Positions 15,743 through 22,326 of a stretch of 22,326 bases of DNA are shown in pieces. This DNA is from Trichomonas tenax (taxonomy: Eukaryota; Parabasalia; Trichomonadida; Trichomonadidae). Position numbers and translations under genes: made by a program. The notes beneath the pieces are model-generated. The model had not been told where the DNA came from. It saw only the letters and a program-made list of their open reading frames with translations, and made no database searches. Each line of letters begins with the position of its first letter. Position 1 is the first letter of the stretch. The stretch spans positions 1-22,326 of the forward strand of contig JALKBU010000863.1 of the NCBI GenBank assembly GCA_023091735.1. Direction: 5' to 3'.

Positions 15743-17827
15743 ATGAATACTCTCGAGCATCTTGAAACGCAAGAGCTTTGGAGCGATTTCTCTGTGGTCA
15801 CACCGTTCGAAGAGTCCGTCAACGCTGTTGATCGTATTCTCAGAGAATGGGCTCAAAAACCTGTTAAATTAACAAAGAAAAACGTATTTTTAAATGGTGA
15901 GCAAATTAAGCTCATTTACGTACCAAAGGAATGCTACGTTCCGGAATTTATATTCGAAACAATACAATATAGCGATCTAAATATATTCGCGATCAGAGAA
16001 ATATTCGGAATATCGATCGATTTTGTTTATTTTTGCCCAAAAAAGTTAATTGATAAAAGCTACATCAAATTGTATCAATCAATTATGTCAAATGCGATAA
16101 TTGCTTCCAATTTTGAATTCCCAATTTTTATTCAAGTTGCAAAAAACGATAATTTGACGTTTTGTGGAACAAGAAGGACTAAATTGTCTATTGAACAGTT
16201 TAATTCTTTTGTTTATGATACTCTTCCACCTGAATTTAAATCAATGTCCAAAATAAAATCGTCGATTTTAAGTCAACACAGTGAAACTTCAAATATTTTA
16301 GTATCCGCACGCTATTTATCCAACTTAAATGAACTAGATTTTCGAAACGGTCTCAAATATACAAATATTTCTTATTTTTCGACAATTACTTACGATCCAA
16401 TCAAAAGACTTTCATTGTACTTAGTATTTGATGAAACTCATATTGATAATACTAAAATAGATATTTTAAATCCATCACACATCGCAATTAAATGTAAATT
16501 TACAAGTACTTACGAAACCAGTTCAATGTTACGTAAATTCGTATCTCTGGTGCATACAGTTTGGACGTATCCATCAATTAAAACAGCAATCGTTCCTCCT
16601 TTTACAATTGATGCGAATCAAATTATCAAAACAATATTTAATTCTATTGATGCTCCAAAATCTTTCCAGTGTGATATTCATGGAGCTCCACCTTCAAGTA
16701 GTTTATCTAAACTTGCAATAGAGATGTGCAAAGCAGGAACAGTTGAATCAATGTCACTTCTGTGGTCTAAATATATTAAACAAATCAGAAAATATTCAGA
16801 AGCAAATCAAGTCATTCCAGGCGTAAACACTGATGGAGTAAACTTCCAGTACTGCATTATATATCAGAAGCTTCAAATGATTAATTACTGCATCATGCAT
16901 CCGAATGAAGGATTTATCCCTTCAGAAGGATTAAAAGATATAGAATTAGTGAATGGAAAAGGTAAAATTTTCATCCCAGAGCTCCAAACGTTGCCTATGA
17001 GGACTAAAGATCAATATGATATACAAGGAAGACTGCAGAAGATATCATCAAATGATGAAGTTCCAATTATAATATTGGAACAAATACAACTCAAAAGTGA
17101 TATTGCTTCTTTCAAGGCGGCAAATCCTGAAGCTGTTTATGCTGATTTTGTTCATTGGTATTATCCACTGAGTTTTGATGCATCAAAGAACGACATGAAA
17201 CCAAGTTTCTCTCATGAAAGTCGGAAAATCTGGGAAACAACAAATCCTTGTGAAGCTCGAAAACAAAATCGTTTATTCGATCAAATCGAGCAGAAAGAAA
17301 TTGCTCTTGATTATCTTGAAACACTCGCTCCTGGAGACATTCTACCGCAGATAATAATGGTTGTGTTGGAAGCTGCTTTATATGAAGTGAGTGATCCAAT
17401 TTTACCAAAAATTGCGGATTGCGTCGAACAAGTTAAATTATCATTCAAGGCATACGATAAATACTTCAAAAATCCAGAAAATCCACCAACAATGAATGAC
17501 ATTGCATTATATGTTCGTGATCCAATCGAAAAACTTGAATATCTTGCTTTCCAAACTTCATGTCTTGATTCACTTCTCATCAAATTCAAAGAATGTCCAA
17601 ATGTTGTTAAATTACTGTATGAATGTGGAGAATGTAGTGTTTCTCATGAAGAGAAGCGTGGGCTTCAAAGATTCTTCGAGAGAGTTGAATTTAAAGGTCG
17701 CCAAGCAGCAACATCGCGTGCAAGAGAATACGTGATTCGTTTTGGAGGCAAAAGTTATAACCAACGCTTGTTTATTTCAGATAGAGACCAAAAAGCTGTA
17801 GTAGCATCATGTTTTTGTGAATACTAA
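15743..17827 (+). CDS. Rab3GAP catalytic subunit (RAB3GAP1-like)
   Basis: The product has 694 residues, clearly shorter than the human protein of about 980. The Rab3GAP1/Rab3GAP2 complex acts on Rab GTPases: it stimulates Rab3 GTP hydrolysis and is the exchange factor for Rab18 at the ER. The N-terminus (LWSDFSVVTPFEESVNAVDRILREW) matches the family's opening. The diagnostic region is SDIASFKAANPEAVYADFVHWYYP, then a KIWETTNP segment and ARKQNRLFD (residues 505-513), aligning with the human SFKAANP...DFVRWY and ARRQ-RLFD. Human catalytic Arg728 lies, as I recall, in this part; Arg506 and Arg510 are candidates. The C-terminus (YVIRFGGKSYNQRLF) matches the conserved end of the family. The ATG at 15743 is chosen from the initiator 13 nt upstream and from family similarity. 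The non-catalytic partner is not in the window. Confidence 0.9.
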   Translation: MNTLEHLETQELWSDFSVVTPFEESVNAVDRILREWAQKPVKLTKKNVFLNGEQIKLIYVPKECYVPEFIFETIQYSDLNIFAIREIFGISIDFVYFCPKKLIDKSYIKLYQSIMSNAIIASNFEFPIFIQVAKNDNLTFCGTRRTKLSIEQFNSFVYDTLPPEFKSMSKIKSSILSQHSETSNILVSARYLSNLNELDFRNGLKYTNISYFSTITYDPIKRLSLYLVFDETHIDNTKIDILNPSHIAIKCKFTSTYETSSMLRKFVSLVHTVWTYPSIKTAIVPPFTIDANQIIKTIFNSIDAPKSFQCDIHGAPPSSSLSKLAIEMCKAGTVESMSLLWSKYIKQIRKYSEANQVIPGVNTDGVNFQYCIIYQKLQMINYCIMHPNEGFIPSEGLKDIELVNGKGKIFIPELQTLPMRTKDQYDIQGRLQKISSNDEVPIIILEQIQLKSDIASFKAANPEAVYADFVHWYYPLSFDASKNDMKPSFSHESRKIWETTNPCEARKQNRLFDQIEQKEIALDYLETLAPGDILPQIIMVVLEAALYEVSDPILPKIADCVEQVKLSFKAYDKYFKNPENPPTMNDIALYVRDPIEKLEYLAFQTSCLDSLLIKFKECPNVVKLLYECGECSVSHEEKRGLQRFFERVEFKGRQAATSRAREYVIRFGGKSYNQRLFISDRDQKAVVASCFCEY

Positions 17828-18061
17828 AAATAATTATTGTTTGTTTGTAGTTAATTAATTATCAAATTTTTTTTCTTTATAATATTCAAAAATGAGCTAC
17901 AAATAGATATATTCTGTCATGGAAATGAATGTTAATAAGTAATTTGTGCGATATAACAAAATTATTATATAAAAAATATAATTATATTATAAAATCATAA
18001 ATAAAATTTGATAGTTTGGTTGTATGTGATGCACATATAATGGTTATAATGACTGTTTTAG

Positions 18062-18073
18062 TCATTTTTATTG
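18062..18073 (+). promoter_or_regulatory. Initiator of the DH-pseudokinase gene
   Basis: TCATTTTTATTG fits the initiator, with +1 at 18064 and 24 nt to the ATG at 18088. It rules against the upstream in-frame ATG at 18016, whose product would start with an unsupported hydrophobic stretch. Confidence 0.55.
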
Positions 18074-18087
18074 TTGCACGTTATTCA

Positions 18088-19578
18088 ATGAGCGAAGAAA
18101 ACACAGCGCGAGTTGTGACGCTTTCAGAGGAAGAAGTCATTCCTCCAGCAAAGCCAGATATCATTGTGCACATGTATCAGAAGGAATTAGAAGAAAAAGA
18201 TAAAATTGTTAAATTCCAAAAACACGCAACGACTCCAATAGTCGAATTTCTTAAAGCTCACGTCGAAGAAATACGAAACGTTCAAGGCATTGCCGAACTT
18301 GTCACTCATGGAAGAAAAACGCTCGATATTAAAGACAAATTGCTGCTTGAATTCGAAGAAAACATTAAGCCTGGCAACCTCATTGGTCCCATTGGTAACT
18401 GGAGTGCATTAATTCCACAAATTGTTCACGATTTTCTTCTATTTTTCCATCATTATTATTTATACGCAGATCATTTCCTGGCAATGGGAAAGCAGTTCCC
18501 AGAATTACAGCAGATATTCGATACTTTACCAGAAAACGTAGGAATGTCAATCGAAAAAATTCTTGTAGATTTAGTTCGTTATCCAGTTCGCTTCAAAACA
18601 AGATTACAGGCACTGCAGACAGCCACTGAGCCTACCCACGCCGATTTCAAGAAAATTGGAGGTTTGATTGATCAAATCAATGCAGGTTTGTCCAAGATCG
18701 AAGCAGCGACGTCTGATGGACACCCGCCTAAGATACAAAACTATGATTTAGCTTTCCGCTCAAATAACCGTCCGTATGGTGTCATGGTGAATGTCACATC
18801 TACTGCACCAAATGTCGTCAAAGAGCCAACGAAAGGAATGGTTATATCCAAGATTTCATCAAAGAGTCAGACCAACGATGTCCAGATCCAGGCAGAGCTT
18901 GAAGCAAATAAGATAACAAAGCATAGAAATGTCATGAAAATGATCGCACTTCTCGAAGATGAATTGTTCTGGTACATTCTTTGGCCCGATACAACAGGCC
19001 ACACATTGAAAGATCTCATATCAAACCAAAAGACATTAATAGAAGAGGCAGCAAGGCCAATATTCAGACAGATGATGCTTGCTCTACAGCACATTCACGG
19101 CTGTGATATTGTTATGAACAACATCTGTCCTAAAACAATCGTGTTTTACAAGAATACAGTTAGATTCACTAACTTCTCGACATGCAGGTTTGCCGAGAAG
19201 TCTGATATGAATGAAACGTACTTCCTTAAGTCTCCTTACGCATCTCCAGAATCATTCTCTAAAAAGCCATATAATGGAATGCTGTCTGATATTTGGGCGT
19301 GTGGAATCATTCTCTACGAAATGCTAGCTGGAAAGCCACCGTTTTCAGGAAACACAACTGAATCGCTTGGACAGAAAGTTAAGAAAGGAAATGTTATATA
19401 TCCAAAGACTTTCTCAAGCCAAGTAATACAGTTATTGAAAGGAATCTTTTCCATTGTTCCATCAGAAAGATATTCGATTGAACAAATATTATCGCATCCT
19501 TGGCTGCTGAAGACTGAGGAAGTTCCTATTTCTAATATCTGCAATGTCGGTAATTTTATTGTTTATTTTGGTAATTAA
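18088..19578 (+). CDS. Probable RhoGEF (DH) domain fused to a pseudokinase
   Basis: The product has 496 residues. Residues about 40-205 are helical and resemble a Dbl-homology domain: LLLEFEENI, an IG, FLLFFHHYYLYADHF, then SIEKILVDLVRYPVRFKTRLQALQ...THADFKKI, like the PVQR-x-x-RY-LLL...H-D-x-x-x-L end of DH domains. DH domains load GTP onto Rho/Rac. Residues about 225-475 form a CAMK-like kinase fold with the VAIK-type lysine (VISK, K255), SPYASPE, DIWACGIILYEMLAGKPPF and HPWL. The catalytic loop HRDLKPEN is replaced by MNNICPKT (343-350, 19114-19137) and DFG by NFS (362-364). Both key aspartates are Asn, so phosphotransfer is unlikely. No glycine loop is evident. No PH domain follows the DH. 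The kinase fold is certain; the DH call is moderate. An initiator lies 24 nt upstream. Confidence 0.8.
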   Translation: MSEENTARVVTLSEEEVIPPAKPDIIVHMYQKELEEKDKIVKFQKHATTPIVEFLKAHVEEIRNVQGIAELVTHGRKTLDIKDKLLLEFEENIKPGNLIGPIGNWSALIPQIVHDFLLFFHHYYLYADHFLAMGKQFPELQQIFDTLPENVGMSIEKILVDLVRYPVRFKTRLQALQTATEPTHADFKKIGGLIDQINAGLSKIEAATSDGHPPKIQNYDLAFRSNNRPYGVMVNVTSTAPNVVKEPTKGMVISKISSKSQTNDVQIQAELEANKITKHRNVMKMIALLEDELFWYILWPDTTGHTLKDLISNQKTLIEEAARPIFRQMMLALQHIHGCDIVMNNICPKTIVFYKNTVRFTNFSTCRFAEKSDMNETYFLKSPYASPESFSKKPYNGMLSDIWACGIILYEMLAGKPPFSGNTTESLGQKVKKGNVIYPKTFSSQVIQLLKGIFSIVPSERYSIEQILSHPWLLKTEEVPISNICNVGNFIVYFGN

Positions 19579-19732
19579 ACCATAATTTGTTTATAAGTTA
19601 AAAAATCAACTATTTTATGGTCTTTTATATAGTAATTTTTGAATGAAATCGAATTCATATAAAAGAAATAATATTTATTTTTATTAAAACAAATTGTACA
19701 GCGCGATTTATATTCTATGTATTAGGCTACTG

Positions 19733-20017
19733 CTAAAGCGTCATATTTGGAATAGGGTGTGCAAGACCAACACATTCACCTCTCAGCATTGATGTTCCAA
19801 GAGGAATACGTGTGTTCTCCTTTGGGTATACTTCGTATGAATCGCCAAGAACTAAGTTCATGTATTCATCGAAACCGAGAAGATTTCCTTCCATGTACAT
19901 TTTCGAATTTCCGTTCAAGTGTACGCGAAGCCTTGTGCGCTCTTTCAAATATCCAACGAAAACTTTGAGCGGTGGCTCCAAAAGATGCGTTGGATCAGCT
20001 CTCTCGTGGAAAAGCAT
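19733..20017 (-). CDS. snrpe: Sm protein E (SmE) of spliceosomal snRNPs
   Basis: The product has 94 residues, the normal SmE length. SmE is one of seven proteins ringing the Sm site of U1, U2, U4 and U5 snRNAs. The Sm1 motif spans about residues 19-63 (VFVGYLKERTRLRVHL...MEGNLLGFDEYMNLVL), with GFDEYMNLVL shared almost letter for letter with human SmE. Sm2 follows at about 73-84 (LGTSMLRGECVGL). In Sm2 the residue after RGE is Cys where SmE usually has Asn (KGDN), a change near the RNA-contacting loop. Only one ATG precedes the Sm domain. No standard initiator sits close by; the leader region repeats AAAAGTG-like sequences (20024-20060). The gene is convergent with the pseudokinase gene, 154 bp between stops. 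Confidence 0.93.
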   Translation of the reverse strand: MLFHERADPTHLLEPPLKVFVGYLKERTRLRVHLNGNSKMYMEGNLLGFDEYMNLVLGDSYEVYPKENTRIPLGTSMLRGECVGLAHPIPNMTL

Positions 20018-22060
20018 GATATGGCACTTTTTATATCACTTTTGTATTTTGTCACATTTTATATATGAAAATCCAACGATTATTTTGTAAATTTTTCCAT
20101 AGAAAATTGTGTTTTTGCATAATTCAGTAGCAAATACATATAGCTTCACTTTTCAAAATATAACTTTGGTAAAATTCAAGGGATTTGGATTTTTGTCATG
20201 TAAAAAAATGGCAAAAAATATGTGATTCTCCCAAGAAACAATCATTTAATCAGAATACATCCATTCTTGATATGAATGTGATCTTTTCTGCAGCTATATG
20301 AAAACTAGGTAAAAGATATACTTAATTTATCAATCATTTTATCATAAGATGAGATAAAGTGATCCCAAAATGTCGAGAATGAAGTAAGATTGTAAATGGA
20401 AGTGCTCCTAAAATTAATTAACATTCAGATTAAATTATAATATCATATGGAGATACCAAATATCATCTTTATTGAGGTCAAGTTTTTGCAAGGAAAATGT
20501 CAGTGATAATCCAACAAAAATGCTGAATTTGTTATGCATAGCTTCTAGCATTGATGTTCAATAGTTTTGAACGAGTTATTTTCAAAAAAGGGAACCTTAA
20601 AATTAAAACTTGGGTTTCTCGCTTAGGTAATGGAGTATCATATCCATGGTACATAGGGTATAAATATTTTGCTACAAATTCTTCTCAATACTAATTTTAT
20701 GATGGAGATTTGGTCCATTTTTTCTCCTCAATCCGGCAAATTCAAGTCTAAAGTGTAAATTATATTAAACATATAATGTTGATGCGCTAACATTACTTGT
20801 TTTGCTGAGGAGTGATATTATATTTTGCATGAGAATATTTTGCATTGAAGATCGCATATCTCCAGGCTATTAAGTTAGCTATTTGTGTGAATCGATGTGT
20901 GTTGATTTGTATGTCTGAAAGACAATTACAATCCTCATTTGATTAATTTATGAGTTAAAACTGCTTGAAAAGTCACTTATTTGATTGGAACCAGGTTTAC
21001 TTCGTGTATGGATCGATGTCACGAAGGAATCTCGAAAAGAAATCTCCTTTTTGGGTGGGAAGCATGATGTTTATAAATTCTAAACGTACATACCTCTTTC
21101 CCATCAACAAAATACCATTTTCATGTGTATCTGTATTGGCTAGGAGGTATAAACTACATTTTTTAATCTAGGTACTCTACGGGCGTGTTACTCACAATAT
21201 TGAGGGAGCCCCTTTGAAAAAATTGAGAGGAGTACATTGATTAAAAAATGTAGTTTACATATAGATTTAAGATGATATTTGGATATTATAAAATTTCACA
21301 TTTTAGATTCATGTCTAAATTGGGATTTAAATCATGTCACACCACACATTTGCAATGAAATTATTGATTTTGAAGTTTTAGGTCTTAAAATGAATATTTT
21401 GAAATTTTCAAAAATCTTTATTTGCCTGCAATGCATTCTATATCTAAAAGGCGTAAATATAAGCTTATGCTGATGCTACATATACAATTATTTCGAAAAT
21501 TTAGAAAAGCATATTAATTGCCCAAAAACAGAATTCAAAGCTTATTCAGAATTTTTCTTGATAAAATGAATCACATATATATATTTCAAGTATTATTATA
21601 TCTACCGCACGTTTTATGCTCTCAATCATAATTTACAACTATTTAATTGTAATTTTGATATGACTTTAATTTTTAAAAAGCATAACCATAACTGTTTCGT
21701 GTAAATGTAATTTATAGTTTTTAATTATGGATGAGCGAACTGGCAAAAATGGCCAATTCACTAAAATCGCAGACCCAATTTGCTGAAAAGTGACATTCTT
21801 GTGCCAATTTTTTTAGGAATTATATTTATATCCTAAAATATCACCAGGTAGATATCCCATTATCATTCGTGATTATAATTTCACAACATTAAAGCTAAAA
21901 TCAGAGGATTTGATTTTATTAAAAATTAATCTTGGTTTTTTGAACCTAAAAACGAGTGATTTTTAATGCACAATAGTTTGCAGTGTCCCTCTTAAGTTAT
22001 TCATAATAAATTGAGTTTTCTCAAGAGCTTCTTGATAAATCTATTCATTTTCTTGGTTGT
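20018..22060. other. Gene-poor AT-rich region
   Basis: No intact gene is recognisable. A GTCATGTAAA sequence (20195-20204), one base off the recurring box, lies 178 bp upstream of SmE. Minus-strand frames of 30 to 60 codons occur at about 20995-21175, 20805-20950 and 21660-22060, some with plausible composition, but they need many stops and shifts to join and may be chance. Initiator-like TCACTT sequences appear on the minus strand at 21793 and on the plus strand at 20973, without genes. A hairpin lies at 21811-21838. Confidence 0.5.
21811..21838. repeat. Short inverted repeat (8-bp arms, 12-nt loop)
   Basis: TTTTAGGA at 21811-21818 is mirrored by TCCTAAAA at 21831-21838. The arms match perfectly around a 12-nt AT-only loop. 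It is not next to a gene end. Confidence 0.4.
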
Positions 22061-22326
22061 TTATGAGTCTATGACAAAAGCGAACATCAAAAAGTGACAG
22101 GGGACCTTAAAGTCACTTTTCATGAATAAACTGTCACTTTTTTGCGAGGGCAAATTGTCACCTTTATAAAAAGTGTTATAAATATCTTTGTAGTCTAACC
22201 AATACTGACATTTATAGATTGAAACTCCACGCTGAGTATGAAGACCATATACGTAGTTCATTGCAAGTTTTTGTTGCACTCCAAACCAAGAAACTCGGTC
22301 GAAATTATCCCTTCTTGCATGGTAAA
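22061..22326 (-). pseudogene. 3' end of an unidentified minus-strand frame, possibly PiggyBac-like transposase
   Basis: The frame is open from the right edge for 87 codons, so its start is outside the window. The upstream part (22170-22326) has ordinary codon use and higher GC than its surroundings, with RRDNFDRVSWFGVQQ, then NYVYGLHTQRG and YKCQYWLDYKDIYNTFYK. The order of an FDR motif followed about 35 residues later by a W-LD-N helix recalls the C-terminal part of PiggyBac-type transposases (FDQ...WLLD...N). That is only a visual resemblance. The last 35 codons contain three copies of a GTGAC-bearing sequence, and may be readthrough into non-coding DNA. A competing plus-strand frame without an ATG overlaps it. 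Whether it is a live gene or a remnant cannot be told from this end. Confidence 0.4.
22091..22176. repeat. Cluster of TGTCACTTT-like elements in both orientations
   Basis: AAAGTGACAG (22091-22100) is followed by AGTCACTTTT (22111-22120), CTGTCACTTT (22131-22140), TTGTCACCTTT (22156-22166) and AAAAAGTGTTA (22168-22178). The three plus-strand TCA triplets are 21 and 24 bp apart. Each matches the core of the initiators seen before genes in this window. Confidence 0.45.

Noticed and set aside
18016..18087. Hydrophobic N-terminal extension of the pseudokinase frame
   Set aside because: An initiator with +1 at 18064 lies inside it; the ATG at 18088 is the first one downstream.
1..22326. CRISPR arrays, insertion sequences, rRNA, tRNA, bacterial-type promoters and introns
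   Set aside because: No regularly spaced direct repeats, bacterial gene layout, RNA gene signatures or ACTAAC-type intron ends were seen; gene content is eukaryotic.

Overview
This window reads as nuclear DNA of a parabasalid protist, a trichomonad such as Tritrichomonas or a relative. It is AT-rich. Genes are single uninterrupted reading frames of eukaryotic families. I saw no intron with the trichomonad ACTAAC branch/3' splice signal. The ubiquitin copy carries trichomonad-type substitutions. Most genes start 8 to 33 nt downstream of a sequence fitting the Trichomonas initiator (TCA+1Y with a T/A-rich tail). I cannot name the species.

Layout, left to right: a short PH-like reading frame (54-404, -); a four-helix TMEM17/TMEM216-type membrane protein (1147-1608, -); a PH-LRR protein (2197-4455, +), convergent with a CUL4-like cullin (4549-6702, -); an Erv46/ERGIC3-type cargo receptor (6901-8019, -); ubiquitin-ribosomal protein eL40 (8957-9355, -); an LRR protein with acidic, histidine and proline tracts (9943-12219, -); an exportin-T-like karyopherin (12743-15187, +); a Rab3GAP catalytic subunit (15743-17827, +); a protein joining a probable RhoGEF (DH) domain to a catalytically dead kinase (18088-19578, +); and SmE (19733-20017, -). 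From 20018 to about 22060 I find no intact gene. The right edge holds the end of a minus-strand frame with a faint PiggyBac-transposase look.

The genes do not form a pathway. They are a typical mix of housekeeping and signalling functions: protein modification (cullin, ubiquitin), membrane traffic (Erv46, Rab3GAP), RNA export and splicing (exportin-T, SmE), and cytoskeleton or signalling (PH-LRR, DH-pseudokinase, proline-rich LRR). Each appears to have its own promoter; there is no operon.

The points most worth a second look are: (1) the cullin begins with a peptide resembling a PCNA-binding PIP box; (2) the DH-like domain is followed by a pseudokinase instead of a PH domain; (3) the 9-mer GACATGTAA occurs eight times, always outside genes, and four of those copies lie just upstream of predicted starts, including a pair 20 bp apart.
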